Shown one piece after another: positions 1 to 8,319 of a DNA stretch of 36,948 bases; the first letter of the stretch is position 1, and every line of letters starts with the position of its first letter. A program made the position numbers and the translations under genes. Below the pieces are notes generated by a model. The model had not been told where the DNA came from. It ran no database searches and saw only the letters and a list, made by a program, of their open reading frames with translations. Where the stretch lies: assembly GCA_964455095.1 (NCBI GenBank), contig CAYVUV010000252.1, positions 1-36,948 on the forward strand, given 5' to 3'. Source of the DNA: CAYVUV01 sp964455095 (GTDB taxonomy: Bacteria > Desulfobacterota > Binatia > HRBIN30 > CADEER01).

Positions 1-53
1 AAACCGCCGAGTCGTTTCTCAGCATCAGTCCATGGCACACGGAGAAGCCGTAA
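1..53 (+). CDS. Possible C-terminal end of an antitoxin gene (partial)
   Basis: A frame open from the window edge (codons starting at base 3) reads TAESFLSISPWHTEKP and stops with TAA at 51-53, overlapping the toxin start at 32. In MazEF/PemIK modules the antitoxin precedes the toxin and often overlaps it, so this is the expected place for the end of the antitoxin. Only about 16 residues are visible and nothing in them is diagnostic. The call rests on position alone and could be wrong. Confidence 0.3.
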   Translation, partial: TAESFLSISPWHTEKP

Positions 54-401
54 TCCGGCAGGGCGACGTATTCTGGGTGAGATTTGCCGGCCAACGCGGC
101 TCCGAGCCTTCAGGCCGTCGCCCGGCGGTTGTGCTCCAGCACGATCGGCTCAACCAGAGCCGACTCAACACCGTGGTCGTGCTCGCCGTCACGACGAACC
201 TCCAGCTTGCAGGTCTGCGAGGCAACGTTCGCCTGCGCAAGGGCGAAGCATCTCCCGCAACCCAGCGTCGTCAACGTCACGCAAGTTCAAACGATCGACC
301 GCGCGCGGCTCGAGGAAAAGATCGGCTCGCTGACACGAACCCGGCTGCGGCAGGTCTGGGAAGGAGTGCGTCTCGTCGTCGAGGTCAACGGCGGCGACTG
401 A
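32..401 (+). pseudogene. MazF/PemK-type endoribonuclease toxin, frameshifted
   Basis: The first 73 codons from ATG 32 match the MazF/PemK fold: QGDVFWVRF, then RGSEPSGRRPAVVLQHD, then a VVVLAVTTNL strand and RGNVRLRKGEA. The rest of the family (LPQPSVVNVTQV, then IDRARLEEKIGSL and LRQVWEGVRLVVEV) continues in the next frame to a TGA at 399-401. The switch lies between about 245 and 252, equivalent to one extra base near T251 or two missing bases. Repaired, the protein would be about 122 residues, normal for the family. MazF toxins are sequence-specific RNases held by an antitoxin. As written the toxin is broken, because the uninterrupted frame runs on to 481 with unrelated sequence. It is either a real inactivating mutation or an assembly error. 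Confidence 0.8.
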
Positions 402-437
402 CCGGTTCGAGGAGTGCGGAGCGGATCGGGAACGCGG

Positions 438-1631
438 CTACTGCGGCCGCGAGCCGACCAGCGCCTGCAGCGCCTGGGTGAGGCCGTCGACGCTCAAGTG
501 GTACATCGGGAACAGGCGGCGGATGATGCGCGCGGTGTGCGAGCCGTTCCAGTAGGGCGTGTCTTCGGGGTTGATCCACACGGCGCGTTCGAAATGGCCG
601 GCGATGCGCTGCAGCCAGACGATGCCGGGGGTCGCCGTGGTCTGGCGCGGGTCGATGCCGCCGTGTGGCTCGAGCAGCTCGGCCGGGTGCATCGACGCGT
701 CGCCGACGAAGGCCACCTTCCAGCGGCTGTCGAGGCGGCGCAGGATGTCGCCGGTCGGCAGCGCGTCGGCGGCGCGCATGCGCGCGCTGCGGTAGACGTG
801 ATCGTAGATGCAGTTGTGGAAGTAGTAGGGCTCGAACTCGCGCAGGCCGTGCTCCTCGTGCATGGCGGTGAGCAGCTGACTGACCGGCTCGTAGTAGGGG
901 TCCATGGTGCCGCCGACGTCCATGAGCAACAGCAGCCGCACGTTGTTGCGCCGCGGCGGCCGGAAGACCAGCTCGATCTCGCCGGCGTTGCGACACGTCT
1001 CGTCGATGGTCTCGTCGAGGTCGAGCTCGGTGGCGAGGCCGCGCCGCGTCAGCTGGCGCAGCCGGCGCAGCGACACCTTGATCTGGCGGATGTCGAGCGT
1101 GCGGTCGGTGCGGTAGTCCTTGAACTTGCGCTCCTCGGCGACCTTCATCGCCGAGCGGCTCTTGGCCGGTCCGCCGACGCGGATGCCGGTCGGGTGCTGG
1201 CCGCCGTGGCCATACGGCGACTTGCCGCCGGTGCCCACCCACTTGTCGCCGCCGTCGTGGCGCCCGTCCTGCTTCTCGAGCGTCTCGAGAAAGCGCCGCA
1301 TCAGCTCGTCGGAGCTCAACCGCTCCAGCTGTGCCCACTCCTCCGCCGACAGCTCGGGGAAGTTCTTCGGATCGCGCAGCCACTCCATCACCTGCTCGGT
1401 GACCTCGTCGCCGAGCGCGCCCTCGACGCCTTTGAAGACGCGCGCGAAGACGCGGTCGAAGGCGTCGAAGTAGGTCTCGCTCTTCACCAGGCAGGCGCGC
1501 CCGAGGTGGTAGAAGCGCAGCAGGCTGGCGCCGTGCAGGCCTTCTTCGAGGGCGCGCAGGAAGGTCTGCCATTCTTGAATGGCGACCGGAACGCCTTCGT
1601 CACGCAGGCCGTAGAATAGGTCGAGAAACAT
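438..1631 (-). CDS. CoxE-like VWA domain protein
   Basis: A 397-residue soluble protein of the CoxE-like von Willebrand factor A family that partners MoxR AAA+ ATPases. The N-terminal 120 residues are helical. Residues 125-155 are Gly/His-rich and probably flexible. The VWA fold begins near 230 (VRLLLLMDVGGTMDPY). The metal-site motif is DxGGT (D238) rather than the classic DxSxS, which as I recall is usual in this subfamily. A second conserved strand is FVGDASMHP near 309. MoxR/VWA pairs usually act as chaperones that insert cofactors or activate metalloenzymes. The MoxR gene lies on the same strand but is separated by a DUF481 gene and about 190 bp. The start at 1631 has no clear Shine-Dalgarno site. 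The client enzyme is not in the window. Confidence 0.88.
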   Translation of the reverse strand: MFLDLFYGLRDEGVPVAIQEWQTFLRALEEGLHGASLLRFYHLGRACLVKSETYFDAFDRVFARVFKGVEGALGDEVTEQVMEWLRDPKNFPELSAEEWAQLERLSSDELMRRFLETLEKQDGRHDGGDKWVGTGGKSPYGHGGQHPTGIRVGGPAKSRSAMKVAEERKFKDYRTDRTLDIRQIKVSLRRLRQLTRRGLATELDLDETIDETCRNAGEIELVFRPPRRNNVRLLLLMDVGGTMDPYYEPVSQLLTAMHEEHGLREFEPYYFHNCIYDHVYRSARMRAADALPTGDILRRLDSRWKVAFVGDASMHPAELLEPHGGIDPRQTTATPGIVWLQRIAGHFERAVWINPEDTPYWNGSHTARIIRRLFPMYHLSVDGLTQALQALVGSRPQ

Positions 1632-1709
1632 CGCGTCGGGGGGGGCTGGCTCTCTGCCCCGTGCCTACCATCTTTGCCGCGCCGCGCAAAGGCGGCGAGG
1701 AACCGTCTG

Positions 1710-1790
1710 GACCTCAGACATCGGGCTTCAGACTTCAGGGAAATCCCAAGTTTTCCGGAGCCTGAGGTCTGAGGTCCGAGGCCTGAAGCC
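1710..1790. repeat. TCAGACCTCAG-type inverted repeat
   Basis: The intergenic stretch between the VWA and DUF481 genes holds two oppositely oriented blocks made of the same short words: GACCTCAGAC plus GGCTTCAG (1710-1738), and their complements GTCTGAGGTC and CTGAAGCC (1762-1790). The order of the words differs between arms, so it is a shuffled inverted repeat and not one clean hairpin. The words can still pair. It lies just downstream of the DUF481 stop on the minus strand, so a transcript-end role is possible. No coding potential is seen from 1632 to 1822. Confidence 0.7.
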
Positions 1791-1822
1791 GATTGTTTCA
1801 CAAATTCTTAGTTAGCCGGGGT

Positions 1823-2914
1823 TTACCAGGCGATCGACAACCCGAACGTCAGATACAAACTGTTCTTGTCGGAGTCGTCGGAGGGCGTGCTGTCGTACTC
1901 GTCGAGCAAGCCGAACTTGGCGTTGATCGGGGCCATCAGCGGCAAGGTCAGGCCCGCCTCGTTGCGCAGCAGGTAGTCGCCGGCGAAATCGTCGACGGCG
2001 GGCAGGTAGTCGACGCGCCAGTCGAAATGCGCACCGTAGGGCAGGTAGTAGCCGGCCAGCGCGCCGAACGCGATGGCGAAGTAATCATTGGAATCGCCGC
2101 CGAAGTAGCGCTCGTACACATAGCCGCCACCGACCTCGGCCTGCAGAAAGTTATCGCGGCTGGCATCGAGCTTCTCCTTCCAGATCACGTAGCCGACACC
2201 GGTCTTGGGCACGGCGCGGATGCTCAAGTGCTGAATCGCGTCATAGGTGCCGTCGCCGGACGCGAAGCCGTAGATCCGCGGCGTGAAGTCGTACTCGCCG
2301 CGCAGCAGCCCGGCTGCTTGATCCTGCGTGGTGCTCTTGTCCTCGCCCTTCTCCTTCTCGGTGGCGAAGCGGTAGCCGGCCCCCATGATGAGCCGGGTCG
2401 GATCCTTCTTGCGCGTGGTCTTGAAAGCCAGGGCGAACCCGGTGGTGTCGGTCGTCGCCTGCTGCAGGTTGAACGCGAGATCGAAGTTGCCGTCCCAGTA
2501 GCGCCAGCGGCTGCGCATGCGGTCTTGGAAGCTCGGGCCGCCGTCGCCCAGGGGCAGACCGGAGTGAATCGTCGCGACGTCGATCGACGCCGCCCCCGCG
2601 ATCAGGTGGCCGTCGCGAAACCCCTCCAGGGGCGCGTCGCTCTCCTGATCATCGCCGTACAGCACCTGAAACGGCCCTGCGGTGCTGATGGCCTCGATGT
2701 TCTCCCAATCGACCGCCAACTGCCCCTTGCCGAGCGCGGGCTCGAACGTGACGCCCGAGCTCCCGACCCCGGTGACCTTGCCCTGCATCGCGACGCCCTT
2801 GGCAGCAATCTCGTCGGCCACCGCCGGAGCGGTGCATGCGCACACGACCGCCAGTGCGATCGCCACGCGGGCACACTTCACCCAACTCGCCCCCTGCTGC
2901 GCTTGTCTGCCCAT
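1823..2914 (-). CDS. DUF481 family outer membrane protein
   Basis: About 363 residues from the ATG at 2914, chosen over one nine codons upstream because GGAGGAGG sits just before it. The N-terminus is a signal peptide (KCARVAIALAVVCACTAPAVA, cleavage likely before DE). A short SH3-like stretch follows (MQGKVTGVGSSGVTFEP), then many alternating aromatic beta strands and a C-terminal strand ending in LYLTFGLSIAW, with a terminal aromatic residue typical of outer-membrane beta barrels. This matches DUF481 (YdiY-like) proteins, which are outer-membrane barrels of poorly known function, some induced by salt. It sits between the MoxR and VWA genes on the same strand and may be co-transcribed with them. 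No direct functional link is visible. Confidence 0.85.
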   Translation of the reverse strand: MGRQAQQGASWVKCARVAIALAVVCACTAPAVADEIAAKGVAMQGKVTGVGSSGVTFEPALGKGQLAVDWENIEAISTAGPFQVLYGDDQESDAPLEGFRDGHLIAGAASIDVATIHSGLPLGDGGPSFQDRMRSRWRYWDGNFDLAFNLQQATTDTTGFALAFKTTRKKDPTRLIMGAGYRFATEKEKGEDKSTTQDQAAGLLRGEYDFTPRIYGFASGDGTYDAIQHLSIRAVPKTGVGYVIWKEKLDASRDNFLQAEVGGGYVYERYFGGDSNDYFAIAFGALAGYYLPYGAHFDWRVDYLPAVDDFAGDYLLRNEAGLTLPLMAPINAKFGLLDEYDSTPSDDSDKNSLYLTFGLSIAW

Positions 2915-2956
2915 GGCCCCTCCTCCGTTCGTTCGACCCACGGCGCCGGCCCCCCC

Positions 2957-2970
2957 TGTGAGCGATCACA
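2957..2970. promoter_or_regulatory. 14-bp palindrome TGTGA-N4-TCACA upstream of the DUF481 gene
   Basis: TGTGAGCGATCACA has perfect 5-bp arms around a 4-bp centre and lies 42 bp upstream of the DUF481 start. The half-sites equal the CRP half-site, but the spacing is 4 instead of 6, so it is not a standard CRP box. It could be an operator for a related regulator or chance. No convincing -10/-35 pair was found around it. Confidence 0.35.
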
Positions 2971-3049
2971 AGGCCAGGCGTCGTGCGCTTCTACTGGCGA
3001 ACAATCGGGCAAAAGTCCAACTGACGCAGCGTGTCTGGCGGAGGAGAAG

Positions 3050-3931
3050 TTACTGGTTGTACCGCGGGCCCAGGTCCGACCACTTGCTCGGGTAGCGGCC
3101 TCCCTTGGTGTCGAACTGGGTGAGGGCGTCGACGTCCTGTTCCTTCTTGAGCAGGGCGCCGATGAAGGGGATGTGCGCCTCGAGCTTCTCGCGGCTGATG
3201 CCGGAGCGCAGCAGGGCGCTGATCCAGTCGATCAGCTCCGAGGTCGACGGCTTCTTGCGCAGCTCGCTCTGCTCGCGCAGCCAGTAGAACTTGATCAGCA
3301 CCTGGTCGAGCAGCTTGGTGTCGAGGTGGGGGTGGTGCACGGCGACGATCTGGCGCATCAGGTTCACGTCGGGAAACTCGATGAAGTAGAAGATGCAGCG
3401 GCGCAAGAAGGCGTCCGGGAGCTCCTTCTCGTTGTTCGAGGTGATGATCACCACCGGCCGGTGCCCGGCGCTGATTTCCTCGCTGGTCTCGAGAATCGAG
3501 AAGCGCATCTCGTCGAGCTCGCGCAGCAGGTCGTTGGGGAACTCGAGGTCGGCCTTGTCGATCTCGTCGATGAGCAGCACGTGGCGTTCCGGCGCCGCGA
3601 AGGTCTGGCCCAGCGGTCCGAGCTTGATGTAGCGGCGGATGTCGGCGACATCGCCGGTGCCGAAGCGGCTGTCGTTGAGGCGCTGCACGGTGTCGTAGAC
3701 GTACAGGCCCTCGGCCGCCTTGCTGGTCGATTTGATGTGCCACGACAGCATCGGCATGCCGAGCCCCGCCGCGACGTGTTGCGCGAGCACGGTCTTGCCG
3801 GTGCCCGGCTCCCCCTTGATCAGCAGCGGCCGCTCGAGCGCGATGGCGCAGTTCACCGCGTCGACCAGGGCCGCCGAGGCGATGTAGTTGGTCGTGCCGC
3901 GGAAGCGAAGGAAATCGGATTCTGTGCTCAT
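3050..3931 (-). CDS. MoxR-family AAA+ ATPase
   Basis: A 293-residue AAA+ ATPase. The start at 3931 (MSTESDFLRF) is preferred over 3967 because AGGGA lies about 8 nt upstream. Walker A is GEPGTGKT (residues 40-47). Walker B is VLLIDEIDKAD (about 118-128). Sensor 1 and arginine-finger region is IITSNNEKELPDAFLRRC (163-179). The C-terminal lid is helical. MoxR ATPases act with VWA proteins as chaperones for metalloenzyme or multiprotein assembly. The CoxE-like partner is at 438-1631 on the same strand. Because these pairs are usually adjacent, the intervening DUF481 gene is odd. Confidence 0.92.
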   Translation of the reverse strand: MSTESDFLRFRGTTNYIASAALVDAVNCAIALERPLLIKGEPGTGKTVLAQHVAAGLGMPMLSWHIKSTSKAAEGLYVYDTVQRLNDSRFGTGDVADIRRYIKLGPLGQTFAAPERHVLLIDEIDKADLEFPNDLLRELDEMRFSILETSEEISAGHRPVVIITSNNEKELPDAFLRRCIFYFIEFPDVNLMRQIVAVHHPHLDTKLLDQVLIKFYWLREQSELRKKPSTSELIDWISALLRSGISREKLEAHIPFIGALLKKEQDVDALTQFDTKGGRYPSKWSDLGPRYNQ

Positions 3932-4003
3932 TCGGCAATCCCTATCGCCGCGCTGCCATGGGTTCAAGGGCGCGGCGGAATTTGGCGCGCCGAAACCGAC
4001 CGA

Positions 4004-4711
<708 letters not shown>

Positions 4712-4912
4712 CGCGTTCTCCTCGTCGCCACCTCTGCGCACCACGCCCGGAGTGTCAAGCGATGCGCGCGGACACGGCGTTGAATGTGGCGGAAAAACTT
4801 GCCGCCTTCCACCACCTGTGCTTCACTGGTGCCGCATCATTTGACGCCCGCGTGTGGAGGGGGCGGTGCGGAGGTGGCCGAGCGGGAGCCGAATCACAAC
4901 CAGGAGGGGCGG

Positions 4913-5446
4913 ATGAACGAGCAGATCCTGGAAGAAGAGGCGATCGCTGAAGAGCGCGTGGAAGAACTGGCGCGGCTGGCCACGGCCATCACCATGCGAC
5001 CGATCTCGGCGCTGCCGACCTTGAAACCGGCCATCTGCGTCAAGCCGTCGACCGCGTTGCGCGAGGCCATCCAACAGATGAACGAGCACCGTGTCGGCTG
5101 CGTGCTCGTCGAGGATGGTGGCAAGCTGGTCGGCGTGTTCACCGAACGCGACATCCTGGTCAAAGTCGCCGAGCCGGGGTTGAACATCGCCGCCACGCGC
5201 GTCGCCGACGTCATGACGCGCGACCCCGAGTGCCTGACGCTCGAAGACGGCATCGCCTATGCGTTGAACAAGATGAGCATCGGCGGCTTTCGCCACATTC
5301 CGCTCGTCGACGAGGAGCATCGGCCGACCGGTGTAGTGGCGATGCGCAACATCGTCGACTACATCGTCTGCCTGTTCCCGCACGAAGTGCTCAACTTGCC
5401 GCCGACACCGGAGCTGAGCATCTCGCGCGAACGCGAAGGGGCGTGA
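4913..5446 (+). CDS. CBS-domain pair protein
   Basis: 177 residues from ATG 4913, which follows a strong AGGAGGGG site; longer in-frame starts lack one. After an acidic helical N-terminus of about 30 residues, two CBS domains follow: one with VKPSTALREAIQQM and GVFTERDILVKV, the second with VMTRDPECLTLEDGIAYALNKM and GFRHIPLVDEEHRPTGVVAMRNIVDYIV. CBS pairs bind adenosyl ligands and usually regulate a partner. No enzyme domain is fused, so it is a stand-alone sensor. Transcribed away from the GST gene and converging on the histone-like gene. Confidence 0.88.
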   Translation: MNEQILEEEAIAEERVEELARLATAITMRPISALPTLKPAICVKPSTALREAIQQMNEHRVGCVLVEDGGKLVGVFTERDILVKVAEPGLNIAATRVADVMTRDPECLTLEDGIAYALNKMSIGGFRHIPLVDEEHRPTGVVAMRNIVDYIVCLFPHEVLNLPPTPELSISREREGA

Positions 5447-5452
5447 GCAGAG

Positions 5453-5470
5453 GCCGCGCGAAGGCGCGGC
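5453..5470. terminator. GC hairpin between convergent genes
   Basis: GCCGCGC, GAAG loop, GCGCGGC: a 7-bp all-GC stem between the converging CBS-protein and histone-like genes. It could work in both directions. No T-tract follows on either strand, so factor-independent termination is uncertain. Confidence 0.4.
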
Positions 5471-5476
5471 GCTCCA

Positions 5477-5773
5477 CTACGCCGGCTTCTTGCGGGCCGG
5501 GGCTTTGCGCTTCTTGGCGGTCTTCCTGGCGGCCGGCTTCTTGGGCGCCGCCTTGGGGGCGCCTTCGAGGTCCTTGCGCAGCTCGTGCACGTACTTCTCC
5601 ACCTGACCGGCCACGTTCGCGGCGCGCTTGCGCAGCTGCGCCGCGGCGCTCTCCAGGTTCTTCTGCAACCCGGCCGCGTTGGCGCGCTTGCGGATGTCCG
5701 CGCGCAGCCGCTTTGCCCTCGCTTCGACGTCCTTCAGCAGTCCCGAGAATCGATCGCCGGGTCCCTTCGCCAT
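5477..5773 (-). CDS. Small basic histone H1-like / alanine-lysine-rich protein
   Basis: 98 residues with an AGGAGGGCGAG site before ATG 5773. Residues 1-70 form an amphipathic, coiled-coil-like helix rich in Ala, Arg and Leu (AKRLRADIRKRANAAG and similar). The last 30 residues are a Lys/Ala/Pro tail (APKKPAARKTAKKRKAPARK), as in bacterial H1-like and AlgP-like DNA-binding proteins. A phasin-like helical domain is an alternative reading of the N-terminal part. It lies 79 bp downstream of mutS2 on the same strand. A nucleoid-binding role is inference from composition. Confidence 0.75.
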   Translation of the reverse strand: MAKGPGDRFSGLLKDVEARAKRLRADIRKRANAAGLQKNLESAAAQLRKRAANVAGQVEKYVHELRKDLEGAPKAAPKKPAARKTAKKRKAPARKKPA

Positions 5774-5852
5774 GATCTCGCCCTCCTGGTTGTGAGCAAT
5801 CGCGACGTCTTGCCGTTGCCACGTTCACTGCCGGGGGTCAAGGGCAAGCGCG

Positions 5853-8201
5853 CTACACATTCATCTCGACGACCGTGACACCGCCGCCGCCTTCGCTGCC
5901 CTCGCCGGCGCGGAACTCGGCGCAGTACGGCGACCCGGCCAGGTAATCGTGCACCGCGCGGCGCAACGCACCGCTGCCGAGGCCGTGCACGATGCGCACG
6001 CGCGGCTGGCGCGCCTGCGCGGCGCGGTCGAGGAAGGTCTCCAACTCGGCGACGGCTTCGCGCGCCCGCAGACCGATCAGGCTGATCTCGCGCCCCACAT
6101 CGCCGCCACCGCCGCTGACGTGCACCTGCACCGGGGCGCTCGGTGTGGCGCGCCCGACGCGGCGCAGCTGTGCAGCGGGCACTTCGAAGCGCAGCGATCC
6201 GCGCTGGATCCACGCCCGCTCGCCGTCGACCGACAGCAGCTCGCCGCGAATGCCACGCGCGCCGACTTCGACCGTATCGCCGGCGCGCAGCGGACCCGAC
6301 GACGCGGGCGACGCGGCGGTCGGGATCTCGGGGAGGTCCGCCTGCGCGGCCTGGGCAGCGACGGCGGACTCGCGTTCGCGCACGACGCGGTCGAACTGCG
6401 CTCGCGCCTCCACCGCCCCCTGCAGGTCTTTCAGCAGCGCGCGCCCCTCCTCTTTGGTGTCGCGCAGAAAGCGGCGCGCCTCGCGCAGCGCGTCGTCCCA
6501 GGCGCCGCGCCGCCGTTCGCGCAGCTCCTCGAGCACGCGGCGCGATTCGGTCTCTTGCGCCGTCAACGCGGCGGCGCGCGCGGCCGCTAGTGCCAACTCG
6601 GCTTCGAGTTGGTGCCGCGTTGCCTCGAGCTCGCCCATCGCGGTGCTGAACGCGCGCGAGTCCTCCGACTGCGCCGCGCGCGCCGCCGCCAGCACCGATT
6701 CGGGCAAACCGAGCCGCTGCGCGATCGGCAGTGCCAGGCTGCGACCGAGCGAGTGGTAGGCGAGCCGGTAGCGCGGCGCCAGGCGTTCGACGTCGAAGTC
6801 GACCGCCGCCAGCAGACAGCTGGGGCGCCCGAGCGCGAAGCGCTTCACCGGCGCGTAGTGCGTCGTGATCACGACGCGCGCGGCGAGCTGCTCGCAGTGC
6901 TGGATCAAGCCGACGGCGAGGGCGGCACCCTCCTCCGGATCGGTGCCGACGCCGGGCTCGTCGAGCAGGATGAGCGGCGCGTGCGCCGGGCTGGCGAGGA
7001 TTTCGCAGAGGTTGGCGATGTGGGCCGAGAAGGTCGACAGGTTGCGTTCGATGTTCTGCTCGTCGCCGACGTCGGTGAACACCGCCGGCACGCACGGCAG
7101 CTGCGCGCCCTCGGCGGCCGGAATCAAGATGCCGCTCTGCGCCATCAGCGCGCACAGGCCGAGCGTCTTCAACGCCACCGTCTTGCCGCCGGTGTTGGGC
7201 CCGGTGATGATCAGCACCTGCTTGTCCGCCGGCAGCAGCAGGTCGATCGGCGTCACGGCACGGCCGGTGAACAACAGCCCGGGGTGGCGCGCCGCGCGCA
7301 GCTCGATCGCGGCGGCGGTGAACACCGGACGCGTGCAGCGGTAGGCGCGGGCGAACTTGACGCGCGCCACCAGACAATCGACGCCGACCAGCGCGTTGAC
7401 CGCATCGCCGATGCCGCCGTGCTCGGCGCGCACCAGCGCCGTCAGGTCAGCGAGGATGCGGCGCACGATCGCCTCTTCTTCGCGCACCGCCAGCAACAGC
7501 TGGTTGTTCAGGTCGACCGCGAAGAGCGGCTCGACGAAGAGCGTCTCGCCCGAGATCGAGCGATCCTGCACGACGCCGTTCATCCGCCCGATTGCCGCGG
7601 CGCGCACCGGCACCACGAAGCGGTTGTTGCGCAGCGTGACGTAGTCGTCCGCCACCACCTCCGCCAAGCCGGGGCGGGCGACCAATTCCTCCAGGCGGCG
7701 AGTCAGCGTGTCGCGCAAGCGGCGGATGGCGGCGCGGATGCGGGCCAGCTCGTCGCTCGCCTGGTCGAGCACGCGGCCCTCGTCGTCGAGCGCGCGCACC
7801 AGCGAGGCCTCGAGCGACGGGAAGACGGGCAACTGCTGCGGCACATCGGCCAGTGCCGGGTGGCTCGTCGCGTGGCGGCGGAAGAAGGCACCGACCTCGC
7901 GCACCGCCCCCAGCGTGGCGCGCACCTCGACCAGCGCGGGACCGTCGAGCACGAAGCCCTCGTGCGCCGCGGTGCGCAGATGTCCGCGCACGTCGGCGAA
8001 CTCGCGCAGCGGCGGATCGCCGTGGCGCTCGAGCATCTGAAAGCACTGCCAGACGCGTTCGATCGCCCGTTCGGCGACGTCGCGGTCGGCCGTCGGCGCC
8101 AACAGCGCGCAGGCGTTGCGCCCTGCCGGCGAGGCGGCGAACTCACCGATGCGCGCACAGACGCGCGGAAACTCGAGGGCGGCCAGATCGCGCGGTCGCA
8201 T
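5853..8201 (-). CDS. mutS2: MutS2 family DNA/ribosome-associated ATPase with C-terminal Smr domain
   Basis: 782 residues, full MutS2 length. Core and clamp helices fill residues 1-300. ABC-type ATPase follows: Walker A GPNTGGKT (334-341), Walker B ILLDEPGVGTDPEEG (411-425), H-loop TTHY (446-449). A long charged coiled coil and an Ala-rich linker lead to an Smr domain in the last 80 residues. MutS2 suppresses homologous recombination and, in Bacillus, rescues collided ribosomes. In the Smr domain the usual LDLRG motif reads ISLIG, and the HGKGTG motif reads HGLGSG, so the nuclease motif looks degraded. ATG 8201 has no Shine-Dalgarno site and follows a TATACT box closely, so the mRNA may be nearly leaderless. 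Confidence 0.93.
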   Translation of the reverse strand: MRPRDLAALEFPRVCARIGEFAASPAGRNACALLAPTADRDVAERAIERVWQCFQMLERHGDPPLREFADVRGHLRTAAHEGFVLDGPALVEVRATLGAVREVGAFFRRHATSHPALADVPQQLPVFPSLEASLVRALDDEGRVLDQASDELARIRAAIRRLRDTLTRRLEELVARPGLAEVVADDYVTLRNNRFVVPVRAAAIGRMNGVVQDRSISGETLFVEPLFAVDLNNQLLLAVREEEAIVRRILADLTALVRAEHGGIGDAVNALVGVDCLVARVKFARAYRCTRPVFTAAAIELRAARHPGLLFTGRAVTPIDLLLPADKQVLIITGPNTGGKTVALKTLGLCALMAQSGILIPAAEGAQLPCVPAVFTDVGDEQNIERNLSTFSAHIANLCEILASPAHAPLILLDEPGVGTDPEEGAALAVGLIQHCEQLAARVVITTHYAPVKRFALGRPSCLLAAVDFDVERLAPRYRLAYHSLGRSLALPIAQRLGLPESVLAAARAAQSEDSRAFSTAMGELEATRHQLEAELALAAARAAALTAQETESRRVLEELRERRRGAWDDALREARRFLRDTKEEGRALLKDLQGAVEARAQFDRVVRERESAVAAQAAQADLPEIPTAASPASSGPLRAGDTVEVGARGIRGELLSVDGERAWIQRGSLRFEVPAAQLRRVGRATPSAPVQVHVSGGGGDVGREISLIGLRAREAVAELETFLDRAAQARQPRVRIVHGLGSGALRRAVHDYLAGSPYCAEFRAGEGSEGGGGVTVVEMNV

Positions 8202-8210
8202 GGCCGGTCG

Positions 8211-8216
8211 AGTATA
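8211..8216 (-). promoter_or_regulatory. Candidate -10 box (TATACT) for mutS2
   Basis: On the minus strand TATACT ends 9 bp before the mutS2 ATG (8201). A transcript from it would start at about 8204. The -35 region is weak (TGGCTC at 8234-8239). If used, translation would begin almost at the 5' end. Confidence 0.35.
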
Positions 8217-8274
8217 GGCCCGGCGCCGGCGCCGAGCCAGAGTTGGGAGGAGCTCGGGGCGGGCTTTCTGGTTG

Positions 8275-8291
8275 CTCTCCCTCCGGGAGAG
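8275..8291. terminator. CTCTCCC/GGGAGAG hairpin downstream of the GT2 genes
   Basis: A 7-bp stem CTCTCCC-TCC-GGGAGAG lies about 30 bp past the stop of the last GT2 gene on the minus strand, before the mutS2 promoter region. A similar CTCTCCC-type hairpin recurs inside the palindromic element at 33065-33217. No T-tract is seen. Confidence 0.4.
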
Positions 8292-8319
8292 GAACCCGTT
8301 CTTGCAAAACGTCGCGGCC

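Noticed and set aside
4870..4905. GCGGAGGTGGCCGAGCGG resembles the 5' part of a tRNA-Ser or tRNA-Leu
   Set aside because: No anticodon arm, T-arm or matching acceptor strand follows. The CBS gene's ribosome site starts within 30 nt.
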